64,000 bases of DNA from Pseudomonas corrugata (GCF_001269905.1 NZ_LHVK01000009.1:434001-498000), one strand, 5' to 3'; positions 52,738 to 61,753 are shown, counted from the stretch's first letter. The notes: generated by a model not told the origin, from the sequence alone. Translations and numbers: made by a program.

Positions 52738-53748
52738 TTACAAGTCCGCCAGCGTCGACACCAGCACCGCCTTGATGGTGTGCATGCGGTTTTCCGCCTG
52801 CTCGAAGGCGATGCACGCGGGTGACTCGAACACGTCGTCCGTGACTTCAATGCCGTTGGCCAGATGCGGATACTGCTCGGCGATCTGTTTGCCGACCTTG
52901 GTGTCGCTGTTATGGAATGCCGGCAGGCAGTGCATGAAGCGAGTACGCGGGTTGCCGGAGGCTTTCATCAAGTCGGCATTGACCTGGTAAGGCAACAGTT
53001 GCTCGATACGCTCGGCCCAGGCTTCGACCGGCTCGCCCATGGAGACCCAGACGTCAGTGTGAATGAAGTCCACTCCCTTGACGGCCGCTTTCGGATCCTC
53101 GGTGAGGGTGATACGTGCGCCGCTTTCTGCGGCGTAGTGATGACAGCGCTGCACCAGATCGTCGTGGGGCCAGAGGGCCTTGGGCGCGCAGATACGCACA
53201 TCCATGCCCAGTTTCGCGCCGATCAGCAGCAACGAGTTGCCCATGTTGTTACGGGCGTCCCCCAGGTACGCATAGCTGATCTCATGGATCGGTTTGTCGG
53301 CGTGCTCGCGCATGGTCAGCACATCGGCAATCATTTGCGTGGGGTGGTATTCATCGGTCAGGCCGTTGAACACCGGTACTCCGGCGAACTTCGCCAGTTC
53401 CTCGACGATCTCCTGCTTGAAACCCCGGTATTCGATGGCGTCGTACATGCGCCCGAGTACGCGGGCGGTGTCCTTCATGCTTTCCTTGTGGCCGATCTGC
53501 GACGAGTTGGGGTCGATGTAGGTGACATTGGCGCCCTGGTCGTAGGCGGCCACTTCGAAGGCGCAACGGGTGCGTGTCGAGGTTTTCTCGAAGATCAGCG
53601 CGATGTTGTTGCCCTTGAGATGCTGCTGTTCGGTACCGGTGTACTTGGCCCGCTTGAGGTCGCGGGACAGGTCCAGCAAGTAGTGCAGTTCTCGGGGAGT
53701 GTGGTGCTCAAGGCTGAGCAGGTTACGGTTATGGATGTTGAACGCCAT
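52738..53748 (-). CDS. arcB: Ornithine carbamoyltransferase, catabolic
   Basis: Converts citrulline and phosphate to carbamoyl phosphate and ornithine; 336 residues, the length of catabolic ArcB rather than anabolic ArgF. STRTR (57-61) binds carbamoyl phosphate, YHPTQMIADVLTM and FMHCLPAFHN are the other active-site motifs. AAGGAGATGC lies ahead of the ATG. Second gene of the arc operon, 67 bases after arcA. Confidence 0.97.
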   Translation of the reverse strand: MAFNIHNRNLLSLEHHTPRELHYLLDLSRDLKRAKYTGTEQQHLKGNNIALIFEKTSTRTRCAFEVAAYDQGANVTYIDPNSSQIGHKESMKDTARVLGRMYDAIEYRGFKQEIVEELAKFAGVPVFNGLTDEYHPTQMIADVLTMREHADKPIHEISYAYLGDARNNMGNSLLLIGAKLGMDVRICAPKALWPHDDLVQRCHHYAAESGARITLTEDPKAAVKGVDFIHTDVWVSMGEPVEAWAERIEQLLPYQVNADLMKASGNPRTRFMHCLPAFHNSDTKVGKQIAEQYPHLANGIEVTDDVFESPACIAFEQAENRMHTIKAVLVSTLADL

Positions 53749-53815
53749 GATGCATCTCCTTGGGTTTCGGCGGGCCCCGGAAGGTGTCCGGTCAACCGGG
53801 GCCCAGGCTCGAAGG

Positions 53816-55072
53816 TCAGTAGTCGATCGGGTCGCGAATGATCGGGCAGGTCATGCAATGTCCGCCGCCGCGGCCCCGGCCCAGCTCGCTGGCGCTGATG
53901 GTGATGACCTCCACCCCGGCCTTGCGCAGCAGAGTGTTGGTGTAGGTGTTGCGGTCGTAGCCAATCACCACGCCCGGTTCCAGGGCCACCACGTTGTTGC
54001 CGTCGTCCCATTGTTCGCGTTCGGCGGCGAAGCTGTTGCCGCCGGTTTCCACTACCCGTAGCGCCGGGAGCTTGAGGGCGGCGGCAACGGTGTCGATGAA
54101 GCTGCCTTCTTCGCGGCGCACGTCGATACCGCCGGGTTTGCTTTCGTCGGGACGCAGGGAGAAGGCGACGATCTGGCCCACCACCTCCGGGAACACAGTC
54201 ACCAGGTCGCGGTCGCAGAAACTGAACACGGTATCCAGGTGCATGGCAGCCCGGGACTTCGGCAGGCCGGCGACGATGACCCGCTCCACGGCCTGGTGCT
54301 TGAACAGGTTCAGCGCCAGTTGGCCGATGGCCTGGCGGGATGAGCGCTCGCCCATGCCGATCAGCACGACACCGTTACCGATGGGCATCACGTCACCGCC
54401 TTCGAGGGTGGCACTGCCATGGTCCAGATCCGGGTTGCCGTACCAGATCTGGAAATCGGCATGGGTGAACTCGGGGTGGAATTTGTACAGGGCGGTGGCC
54501 AGCAGGGTTTCCTGGCGGCGCGCCGGCCAATACATCGGATTCAGGGTGACGCCGCCATAGATCCAGCAAGTGGTGTCGCGGGTGAATTGGGTATTGGGCA
54601 GCGGCGGCAGGATGAAGCTGGAATGTCCGAGGAAGTCGCGAAACATCTGGATGGTCTTGCCACCGAAGCTGTCGGGCAGGTCATCGGCCGAGACGCCACC
54701 GATGAGGAATTCGGCGATACGGCGGGGTTCCAGGCTGCGCAGCCACGAACCGACCTCACTCACCAGGCCCAGGCCCACCGAGTTGGGGATCACCTTGCGT
54801 TGCAGGATCCAGTCCAGGGCTTCGGGGATGGCGACGATGTCGGTCAGCAGATTGTGCATCTCCAGCACGTCGATGCCCCGCTCGCGCATCTTGGTGACAA
54901 AATCGAAATGGTCGCGCTTGGCCTGGGCGACCCACAGCACGTCATCGAACAGCAGTTCATCGCAGTTGTTCGGGGTCAGCCGCTGATGGGCCAGGCCTGG
55001 GGAACACACCAAGACTTTACGCAATCTACCGGCTTCCGAATGAACGCCGTACTGCATTTTTTCCGTGGTCAT
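53816..55072 (-). CDS. arcA: Arginine deiminase
   Basis: Hydrolyses arginine to citrulline and ammonia for anaerobic ATP supply; 418 residues. The catalytic cysteine is Cys406 in GGGHCMTCP, the same number as in P. aeruginosa ADI. LEGGDVMPIG and MHLDTVFSFCD hold the other catalytic Asp and His. The start at 55072 has GGGAGGA in front; a start 11 codons upstream is possible but has no SD. First functional gene here, with arcD not found ahead of it. Confidence 0.97.
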   Translation of the reverse strand: MTTEKMQYGVHSEAGRLRKVLVCSPGLAHQRLTPNNCDELLFDDVLWVAQAKRDHFDFVTKMRERGIDVLEMHNLLTDIVAIPEALDWILQRKVIPNSVGLGLVSEVGSWLRSLEPRRIAEFLIGGVSADDLPDSFGGKTIQMFRDFLGHSSFILPPLPNTQFTRDTTCWIYGGVTLNPMYWPARRQETLLATALYKFHPEFTHADFQIWYGNPDLDHGSATLEGGDVMPIGNGVVLIGMGERSSRQAIGQLALNLFKHQAVERVIVAGLPKSRAAMHLDTVFSFCDRDLVTVFPEVVGQIVAFSLRPDESKPGGIDVRREEGSFIDTVAAALKLPALRVVETGGNSFAAEREQWDDGNNVVALEPGVVIGYDRNTYTNTLLRKAGVEVITISASELGRGRGGGHCMTCPIIRDPIDY

Positions 55073-55101
55073 CACACATCCTCCCGTTAAGCGTTTAGCG
55101 A

Positions 55102-55254
55102 TCACAAAGTCAGGAAGCCGCTGTAGAGCCCATGGGCGGCAATCAGGACGGAGAGCAGCGGAGCCGCGAAATGATCAGGCCGACGTTGCCCGGCCTGGCG
55201 CTGATCCAATACCCCCTGGCCGATTGAAAACCCATGTAGTCGCAGGCATCGCAT
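55102..55254 (-). pseudogene. Short ORF where arcD is expected, possible arcD remnant
   Basis: An open frame of 50 residues beginning MRCLRLHGFSIG and ending in a hydrophobic segment (APLLSVLIAAHGLYSGFLTL). The stop lies 29 bases before the arcA start, where arcD ends in arcDABC operons. Only the last 20 residues look like a membrane-transporter tail; the first 30 are polar, as if fused at a deletion junction. It has a poor SD. It may be a remnant of arcD or a chance frame. Confidence 0.3.
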
Positions 55255-55309
55255 GAATCCGAGGCAGCAGAGAAGAGTCACAGCGTATGTTGATTTACCA
55301 CTTCAATAG

Positions 55310-55323
55310 CTGATCCAGGTCAG
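55310..55323 (-). promoter_or_regulatory. Anr/FNR-box-like site ahead of the arc operon
   Basis: On the minus strand CTGACCTGGATCAG matches the FNR/Anr pattern TTGAT-N4-ATCAA at 8 of 10 positions. It is one base from the TTGAC-N4-ATCAG that I recall for the P. aeruginosa arc promoter. A TACGCT suited as a -10 lies about 30 bases downstream. Spacing to arcA is about 240 bases. Confidence 0.5.
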
Positions 55324-55336
55324 AAGGCGGAGCCGA

Positions 55337-56683
55337 TCACCATTGCGCTCGATGGGCGCCGAGTGTCGTTGCCGCACGGGCCCACTGCCAGGGCGTGCCG
55401 GTGATTTTCAGTGGCACCTGCAACCGCCGCGCCGGCCCCCAGGGCGTCTGCTCGACCAGCATGCCCTGATCGTTGGCGTCCTCGGCCCGTAGCGTGGTCG
55501 GATCCCCCGCGCCGTGCTCGATCAGCAGTTTGGCCGTGCGTGCCAGGGAAAGGCGTGCCGAGCCGCCCTGGCCGTTTGCCAAGCGTTGGGCCAGCAGCAC
55601 CACGGTGCTCGCGGCCATCAGGTATCCCGTGGCATGGTCCAGTGCCTGGACGGGCAGCGGGGTCGGTGTGTCAGTCTGTTTCCAGGTCATGCCTGCGTCG
55701 GCAATGCCGCTGCTCATCTGCACCAGGCTGTCGAAGCCGCGCCGGTTCTGCCAGGGGCCGCTCCAGCCATAGGCGTTGAGGCTGACATCGATCAGGCCCG
55801 GGGCGATCTTGTGCCGTTGTTCGGCGCCGTAGCCGAGGCGTTCGAGGGCGTCGGCCCGGTAGCCGTGCAGGAGAAGGTCGGTGTCCTTGAGCAATGCTTC
55901 GAACGCCGCGCGGTCGTCAGGCTGATGCAGGTCGAGGCGCGCGCAGCGTTTGCCCAGGGTGACCTCCGGCACCACGCCGGGCTCGTCCCAGGTCGGTGGA
56001 TCGATGCGCAGGACGTCGGCGCCCAGGCCAGCGAGGAAGCGGCTGGCGACGGGGCCGGCCAGCACGCGGGTCAGGTCCAGTACCTTGAGACCGGCCAGTG
56101 GCTGGGCCACGGAACCGAACCAGGGCTTTCGGTGTGCGTCGACAGTTGCAGCGAAGTGCACCAGTGGCTCGGCGTTCACTGCCATGCCTTGGGAATGCGC
56201 TTGCCAGGCCTGCCACGAACGCATCTCGGCGGCGCAGCCACCAGCATCCACGACGGCTTGTTCCAGTTCGGTCTTGTTCCAGCCGGCAACCCGGGTCGCC
56301 ATGTCGAGGCGATCAACGCAGGTGCCGAGGACTTTTTCCGCGGCCCGACGATGATGCGGTGCATTGGTGTGCAGGCGAATCCAGCCGTCGGACGTGGCAT
56401 AGTCGCCGGCCACCGGGTCCCACATCGGCGGCACGCTCCAGCCAATGGGGCGCAGTGATGTGGAAAACCAGAACGAGGCCAGGCGCCGGTCGACCTCAAG
56501 GGACGGCAAGCGCCCGGTTTGTTGGCAAATGAGTTCTGCAATTGCCTGGCCGGCTACGGCGATACTGGCGCAGGCCAGCTCGGTGACGGCGAACGCCGAA
56601 GGCAGGGCGCCGTCACTCGCGAAGTGGATCGGAGTCGTGGGCAAGCCAAGGGCGGCTTGCATGGACGCGAGTAGGTCTGTCAT
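55337..56683 (-). CDS. CaiB/BaiF family CoA-transferase-like protein
   Basis: Class III CoA-transferase family, 448 residues. The C-terminal two thirds begin GLKVLDLTRVLAGPVASRFLAGLGADVLRID, the standard CaiB start. The first 200 residues form an additional related domain (FASDGALPSAFAVTELACASIAVAG), so the protein resembles a degenerate tandem. I could not place the catalytic Asp with certainty. GGAGGG lies ahead of the ATG at 56683. Substrate unknown; the neighbours do not help. Confidence 0.83.
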   Translation of the reverse strand: MTDLLASMQAALGLPTTPIHFASDGALPSAFAVTELACASIAVAGQAIAELICQQTGRLPSLEVDRRLASFWFSTSLRPIGWSVPPMWDPVAGDYATSDGWIRLHTNAPHHRRAAEKVLGTCVDRLDMATRVAGWNKTELEQAVVDAGGCAAEMRSWQAWQAHSQGMAVNAEPLVHFAATVDAHRKPWFGSVAQPLAGLKVLDLTRVLAGPVASRFLAGLGADVLRIDPPTWDEPGVVPEVTLGKRCARLDLHQPDDRAAFEALLKDTDLLLHGYRADALERLGYGAEQRHKIAPGLIDVSLNAYGWSGPWQNRRGFDSLVQMSSGIADAGMTWKQTDTPTPLPVQALDHATGYLMAASTVVLLAQRLANGQGGSARLSLARTAKLLIEHGAGDPTTLRAEDANDQGMLVEQTPWGPARRLQVPLKITGTPWQWARAATTLGAHRAQW

Positions 56684-56728
56684 CGAAGGCCCTCCGGATT
56701 TGAGAGGCCGAGCATAGATCAAAACGGT

Positions 56729-57133
56729 TTATTCGGGCGTTCGTGCTGTTGCCAGTTCCCTCGCCTCGGGGCGGGACCAGATCCAGAGATTGCCCGCGCC
56801 CATGCCCGCGAGGGCCAGATAGACCGGCCAGCCATGATTGAGCGTCACCAGCATCAGTGCGGCGCAGAACAGCATGCTCAGGGTAGCGCCAACCTTGGCC
56901 CGACGCGGGATTACCTTGCCGTTGCGCCAGTTGTACAGCATTGGCCCGAACAGCCGGTGGCTCTCCAGCCACGCACTCAGGCGCGGCGAACTGCGAGTCG
57001 CGGCCCAGGCGGCCAGCAGGATGAACTCGGTCGTCGGCAGGCCGGGCACGACGATGGCGACCAGGCCGATGGCCAGGCTGGTGTAGGCGAGCAAGCCGAA
57101 GAGCAATCGGGCGGTTTTGGAGGGTGGATTCAT
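56729..57133 (-). CDS. YbaN family (DUF454) membrane protein
   Basis: Inner-membrane protein of 134 residues with three or four helices. LLFGLLAYTSLAIGLVAIVVPGLPTTEFILLAAWAATRSSPR and LFGPMLYNWRNGKVIPRRAK are exact DUF454 signatures. It often lies near heme-uptake or respiratory genes, and here is 170 bases upstream of the heme oxygenase on the opposite side of a REP pair. The start is ATG 57133 with AAGG ahead; a GTG two codons upstream is possible. Confidence 0.87.
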   Translation of the reverse strand: MNPPSKTARLLFGLLAYTSLAIGLVAIVVPGLPTTEFILLAAWAATRSSPRLSAWLESHRLFGPMLYNWRNGKVIPRRAKVGATLSMLFCAALMLVTLNHGWPVYLALAGMGAGNLWIWSRPEARELATARTPE

Positions 57134-57162
57134 CGTCACCTTTCAAACATGCACATATCTCC

Positions 57163-57276
57163 GTGGGAGCGAGCCTGTGGGAGCAAAGCTTGCTCGCGAT
57201 GAACGAAACACGGTCAATGGATTGAGGCGTCTTCATCGCGAGCAAGCTTTGCTCCCACACAGTGCTCGCTCCCACA
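57163..57276. repeat. Nested REPIN, second copy
   Basis: Outer arms GTGGGAGCGAGCC and GCTCGCTCCCAC contain an inner inverted pair that begins TGTGGGAGCAAAGCTTGCTC. The inner element is inserted at the same point of the outer arm as in 30128-30248. Confidence 0.82.
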
Positions 57277-57304
57277 AGGGAAGGGGTGATCCAGATGTCA
57301 GTGT

Positions 57305-57895
57305 TCAGGCTAGCTCAGCGGCGTAGGCCTGTTCCAGCAACACCGTAAATCGGTTGAAGGCGTCCAGTGCGCCTTTGTCCGCCTCGGCTTCCTGCTGCTC
57401 GGTGAGCGCCATCTCATCGAGGATACGGGTGAAGGTCTTCCAGCCTTCGGCGCGCCCGCCCGCCGGTTCGGCAAGGTGGCGGGCACCGAAGGTTTCGCTC
57501 AGCCCCAGGCCCGCTGCGCGCTTGATCAGGAATGCCGCGCCCAGTTTCGAACCTTCGGAGACGAACAACCAGCCCAGGGCCTCGGCCATGGTTGGGTTGT
57601 CCAGTGCACCGGCCACCGGGGCCGGGACATCGGTATCCAGGTCCGCCAGGTCGGCCTTGGCCGCTTCGGCCCGGCAGCGGACCGGCAGGTCGGGGATCAG
57701 GGCGGACAACTGCGCGTCGTTGTACAGCGCCACCAGTTCCGATTGGAACAGGTACTGGGCGATGACGAAACGGGCAAAGCTGGCCGGGCTGTCGAACGGG
57801 GCGTGGGCCTTGACCAGGGCGTCGAGCTTGCCGTGGGGCTCGTGGGTGATCTGGTTGAGGCGTTGGGAGCGTGAGGTGGGGTGTTGGGGGCTCAT
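57305..57895 (-). CDS. hemO: Heme oxygenase, PigA/HemO type
   Basis: Opens heme to biliverdin, CO and iron in the cytosol; 196 residues. The proximal heme ligand is His21 in THEPHGKL. ALGWLFVSEGSKLGAAFLIKRAA is the distal-helix signature and FGARHLAEPAGGRAEGW is also typical of P. aeruginosa PigA. The Asn of RSQRLN and the Lys of FLIKR, which in PigA set the unusual heme orientation, are both conserved. Start ATG 57895 has AAGGA at proper distance. It follows the receptor gene and is probably in the same iron-regulated unit. Confidence 0.92.
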   Translation of the reverse strand: MSPQHPTSRSQRLNQITHEPHGKLDALVKAHAPFDSPASFARFVIAQYLFQSELVALYNDAQLSALIPDLPVRCRAEAAKADLADLDTDVPAPVAGALDNPTMAEALGWLFVSEGSKLGAAFLIKRAAGLGLSETFGARHLAEPAGGRAEGWKTFTRILDEMALTEQQEAEADKGALDAFNRFTVLLEQAYAAELA

Positions 57896-57944
57896 GAACA
57901 TTCCTTAAGTGAAAGTAGGTCGCTGTTGTGGCGAGGGGCACCAC

Positions 57945-58030
57945 TGTGGGAGCAAGGCTTGCCCGCGATGCAGACGATGCGGTCCTTCAGAAATCGAGGC
58001 ACCTGTATCGCGAGCAAGCTTTGCTCCCAC
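57945..58030. repeat. REPIN-like pair between hemO and receptor gene
   Basis: Arms TGTGGGAGCAAGGCTTGCCC and GAGCAAGCTTTGCTCCCAC, preceded by a half TGTGGCGAGGGG unit at 57927-57938. Like the arcBC element, it separates two genes of one direction. Confidence 0.82.
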
Positions 58031-58058
58031 CTATGAACTGTTTGCTGTGGTCAGCGGA

Positions 58059-60650
58059 TCAGATATCCCAGATCAGGTTGATCGCGAAATTGCGCTCCGG
58101 CGCTGTCAGGCGATCGAGGTTGGCGGGGCTCAGCACGGCCGCTTCGCCGACGCTGTCGTAGCCGCGCACGTCATCCCACAGCCAATACTTCTTGTCAGTG
58201 AGGTTGTAGAGGCCGCCGCTGACGGTGACCTCCTGGGTCACCTTGTAGAACCCGGTCAGATCGAGAATCCCGAAACCGGGCGTCTTGAACTGGCTGCTGA
58301 CGCCATCGGGCGAGTTGAAGTTGCTGTCGTCGACGCGGTTTTTCTTCCTGACCAGGGTCCAGGTAAGCAAGCTGCCGTAGTCGTTCTGGTCGTAACCCAG
58401 GCCGAACACACCGGTCAGTGGGTTGACGCTATTGAGCGGCTGGCCGGAATCGTCGTTGCGACCGTAGGCGTAGGCCACCGAACCCTGGGTATATAGCCCC
58501 TGGGGCGCCCCCAGGACGGAGAGGTCCAGACGACCCTTGACCTCGGCGCCCTTGATGGTGGCGTGCTTGATGTTGTTGCTCTGGAAGGTCAATTGATCGG
58601 CGCCGGGGGTGATGGCGTCTTCGTTGATGAAATCGCGGTACTTGTTGTAGAACACCGCCACGTCGAACGAACCGGAGTCGAAACGGCCGCGCAAGCCGGT
58701 CTCGTAGCTTTTGCTTTTTTCCGGTTCCAGGTTGGGGTTGGGTTTCACGCTGTAGCCGACGTCGGGGTTATCGAAACGACCGTACAGGGCCTTGGCGGTC
58801 GGGGTGCGGAAACCTTCGGCGTACTGGCCGTACCCGGTGTACTGGTCGGTAAAGGCGTAGGTCAGGCCGAACTTGGGTGAGACGCGATGCCAGGTCTTGT
58901 TGCTGTCGCTGACCTGGCCACCGCCGGTCGGGTCGACGGTGTCGAGAAACGCCTGGGTAAGGTGCGGCTTGAGCTGGGTATAGTCGTAGCGCAGACCCGG
59001 AGTGAAGGTCCACTTGTCCCAACTGATCTGGTCCTGGGCGAACAGGCTGTAGGTGTTGATGGTCGGGTCCGGGAAGTCGCTGGCTTTTGCCAGTACGTCC
59101 CGGGTGCTGATGGCGCCGACGGCGGAACAACCCACGCCGACCGCCAGGCACACGCCATTGCCGCTGCGCGAGCCGGTGACTTTCTGTTGCTTGATCGTGG
59201 TGCCGTAGGTCAGCGCGTGATCGGTGTCAGCGAGGCTGAAGGCCTTGTCCAGTTGTGCGTCGAAGACCCATTGCTTGTCTTCGTAGAGGGTTTTCCGGGT
59301 GCGTAGGACCTGGCGGGTAATCGGGAAGTAGAACTCGGCGGTGCTTTCGTCGGTCTTGGCGATCTGGTGATTCAGGCTCCACTTGATATTGTCGGCCAGC
59401 AGGCTATCGAGGGCGAAGCTGTGCTCCAGGCCGAAACGCTCGCGGGTGACTGTGTCGTTGCCGGTGCGCCACTGGTACATGCCGCCCGGCAGGATGCTCG
59501 TGGGGATGGCCGGCTGACCGTTGGAGAAGGGGCCACCGTAGGCGCTTCTCAGATCGGTGTCGCGATCATCCTTGTACTTCTCATAGACCAGACTCAGGCG
59601 GGCGTCATCGCTGTAGTTCCAGCCGAGTTTGGCCAGTACGTTGTTGGCACGCACATCCTCCGGGTTGGCCGCGGTGCGGTCCAGGCCTGTGCCGTTGTTG
59701 CTGCCGTAGGATTCGGTTTCATGGCCGTCGCGCTGGCTGTAATGCAACAGGCCGTCGAGTGCACCGCTGCGGCCGGCGACGGTGGCGGATTTGAGCCAGC
59801 TTTCGTCGGCGGAGCTGTAGCCGGTCTTCAGACGGGCACCGACGTCCTGGCCGGGCTTGATGATGTCATCCGGATCCAGAGTGAAATAGCTGACGGCGCC
59901 ACCAATGGCGTTGCTGCCATAGAGCACCGAAGCCGGGCCACGGAGGATTTCCACGCGCTTGATGATTTCCGGATCGACATAGTTGCGCTGGGTCTTGGCG
60001 TAGGGGCCGTTGAAGAAGCCGTCGGGAATCGATACGCCGTCGACCTGGGTCAGCACCCGGTTGCCGTCGATTCCGCGGATGTTGTAGCCGCTGATGCCAC
60101 CGCGCTGGCCCGCTCCGCCCACCGACACGCCGGGCTCATAGCGCACCAGGTCCTTGAGGGTGCTGACGTTGTTGCGGTCCAGTGCCTGGCGCTCATGGAC
60201 GCTGACGGTACTCGGCACGCCGTTGATGTCCTGCTCCTGGCGGGTGGCGCTGATGGTCATCTGTTGCAGGTTCACCACGTTGCCGGCGCTGCGTTTCTCC
60301 AGCACGATGCTGTTGTTGCCCAGCTTGCGGTAGCTCAGGTGGGTTCCCGTCAGCAGGCGCTCCAGGGCTTTTTCAGGTGGCAGCGAGCCATTGACGCCGG
60401 GCGATGCGACGCCTTCGGCCAGTTCTGCCGGCAGACCCACTTGCCAGCCCGTGATGGCCGTGAATGCATTGAGGGCCGAGACCAGTGGCTGCTGGGCGAT
60501 GGCGAAGGTGTAGTCGCCGACGTTGCGCGCTGGCGGTTGCGTCGTGGCGGCCAGGGCGACGGGCGCGATGCTGGCCATCAGGATGGCGGCGGTCAGCAAC
60601 GACAGCGTACGGGAAGGGGCAAGGAACCGGCAGGTAAGGCGAGAGGACAT
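58059..60650 (-). CDS. TonB-dependent heme/hemoprotein receptor with STN domain
   Basis: Outer-membrane receptor of 863 residues. A signal peptide (cut near VALAATTQ) is followed by an STN signalling domain (about 50-105, FAIAQQPLVSALNAFTAITGW), a plug domain (DINGVPSTVSV to LRGPASVLYGSNAIGG) and a 22-strand barrel ending LIWDI. GFRTPTAKALYG and NPNLEPEKS correspond to the FRAP/NPNL heme-receptor signature. The STN domain talks to the FecR-type anti-sigma encoded upstream, giving surface signalling. Start ATG 60650 has GGAG nine bases ahead. Confidence 0.92.
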   Translation of the reverse strand: MSSRLTCRFLAPSRTLSLLTAAILMASIAPVALAATTQPPARNVGDYTFAIAQQPLVSALNAFTAITGWQVGLPAELAEGVASPGVNGSLPPEKALERLLTGTHLSYRKLGNNSIVLEKRSAGNVVNLQQMTISATRQEQDINGVPSTVSVHERQALDRNNVSTLKDLVRYEPGVSVGGAGQRGGISGYNIRGIDGNRVLTQVDGVSIPDGFFNGPYAKTQRNYVDPEIIKRVEILRGPASVLYGSNAIGGAVSYFTLDPDDIIKPGQDVGARLKTGYSSADESWLKSATVAGRSGALDGLLHYSQRDGHETESYGSNNGTGLDRTAANPEDVRANNVLAKLGWNYSDDARLSLVYEKYKDDRDTDLRSAYGGPFSNGQPAIPTSILPGGMYQWRTGNDTVTRERFGLEHSFALDSLLADNIKWSLNHQIAKTDESTAEFYFPITRQVLRTRKTLYEDKQWVFDAQLDKAFSLADTDHALTYGTTIKQQKVTGSRSGNGVCLAVGVGCSAVGAISTRDVLAKASDFPDPTINTYSLFAQDQISWDKWTFTPGLRYDYTQLKPHLTQAFLDTVDPTGGGQVSDSNKTWHRVSPKFGLTYAFTDQYTGYGQYAEGFRTPTAKALYGRFDNPDVGYSVKPNPNLEPEKSKSYETGLRGRFDSGSFDVAVFYNKYRDFINEDAITPGADQLTFQSNNIKHATIKGAEVKGRLDLSVLGAPQGLYTQGSVAYAYGRNDDSGQPLNSVNPLTGVFGLGYDQNDYGSLLTWTLVRKKNRVDDSNFNSPDGVSSQFKTPGFGILDLTGFYKVTQEVTVSGGLYNLTDKKYWLWDDVRGYDSVGEAAVLSPANLDRLTAPERNFAINLIWDI

Positions 60651-60754
60651 CGATAGCGCTCCGTGTCGCATCTGTTATAGGTGCAGATCGGCATCAGTAG
60701 ATGCGAATCAATTGCATTGGCTATAACGAGACGAATCAGCGAAGGCTATCGAGT

Positions 60755-60770
60755 AAAAATAATTCTCATT
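60755..60770 (-). promoter_or_regulatory. Fur-box-like sequence before the receptor gene
   Basis: Minus strand ATGAGAATTATTTTT resembles the Fur half-site pattern ATGATAATCATT (10 of 12). It lies just after the fecR stop and 105 bases ahead of the receptor start, so it may control a second promoter. Confidence 0.45.
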
Positions 60771-61732
60771 TAGTTCAGGATCACCAGTGCCGGGAACTCC
60801 TGAAGCTGCGCGGACGTGATGTGAGCCAGGGAGCGAACCACGTCCAGCGGCTGGTCGAGTCGGTAGTTACCGGTCACGGCAACCTGGGCCAATTGTTCGT
60901 TGCGGTTGATGATCCAGCCGGGATAGTAGCGCCGCAGTTCGGCCAGGACCTGGCTCAGCGGCCGGTTTTCGAACACCAGCCGACCCTGGACCCAGGCCAG
61001 ATCGGTGCGGGTATCGAGCGGTGCCGGACGGTCAAAGCCGTTGGGGCCGATGCGGATGCTTTCCCCGGCCGAGAGCCGGATGTGGGTGTCGTTGCGGTTG
61101 GCCCGCAACTCGACATCGCCGCGCTGGACCTGTATCTGGGCTACACCGTCGAGGTAGCGCACCGCGAACGTGGTGTTGCTGACACTGGCGGTGACCGGTC
61201 CGGCGTCGACCTCCAGAGGCAAGCTGCGGTTGTCGGGCACCTCGAAAAACGCTTCACCCTTGTACAGTCGGGCCACATGGCGCCGTTCGTTGAACGTGCT
61301 GGAAAACGCCGAGTCGGTGTTGAGCAGGACCTTGGAGCCATCCTCCAGTTGCAGGCGCTGGCGTTCACCGACCACCGTCAGATGATCGGCCTGGAAACGC
61401 AGGGGCAGGTCGCTGAAATTGAACAGGCCCAGGAACAGCACGGCAGCGGTGGCCAGGGGCTTCCAGTGGGCGCGCAAGCGTGACAATACGCTCACCCTGG
61501 GAGCGGCCTGGAGCCGCCGGGCACTCTCCTTCACTTGCGGGCCGTTCCAGAGAGTCTGGGCTCTGACGAATGCTTCGCCATGGCGCGGATCGGCCGCCAG
61601 CCAGACCTGAAATTGCCGGGCCTGCTCCTGGCTGGGGTTGTCCATCAGGATCAGCCAGTCCAGCGCCTGTTCCATGGCATGAGCAGTGTCCTGTGCTGAC
61701 GCAGACTCGGGGGCGTGGTGATTATCCGTCAC
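60770..61732 (-). CDS. FecR-family anti-sigma regulator
   Basis: Membrane anti-sigma protein of 320 residues. The N-terminal DUF4880 domain (ALDWLILMDNPSQEQARQFQVWL) binds the sigma factor, one helix follows (about 87-106, WKPLATAAVLFLGLFNF), then a periplasmic FecR domain (LEDGSKVLLNTDSAFSSTF, KGEAFFEV) and a C-terminal STN-like part that contacts the receptor. The sigma gene is directly upstream. Cut by proteolysis, such proteins release the sigma factor when heme is present. Confidence 0.93.
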   Translation of the reverse strand: MTDNHHAPESASAQDTAHAMEQALDWLILMDNPSQEQARQFQVWLAADPRHGEAFVRAQTLWNGPQVKESARRLQAAPRVSVLSRLRAHWKPLATAAVLFLGLFNFSDLPLRFQADHLTVVGERQRLQLEDGSKVLLNTDSAFSSTFNERRHVARLYKGEAFFEVPDNRSLPLEVDAGPVTASVSNTTFAVRYLDGVAQIQVQRGDVELRANRNDTHIRLSAGESIRIGPNGFDRPAPLDTRTDLAWVQGRLVFENRPLSQVLAELRRYYPGWIINRNEQLAQVAVTGNYRLDQPLDVVRSLAHITSAQLQEFPALVILN

Positions 61733-61753
61733 GGTGGTTACTCGGCATTAGTG

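Noticed and set aside
59367..60656. 429-codon plus-strand frame opposite the TonB receptor
   Set aside because: The receptor reading has STN, plug and barrel motifs; this frame is Ala/Val/Gly-rich without motifs.
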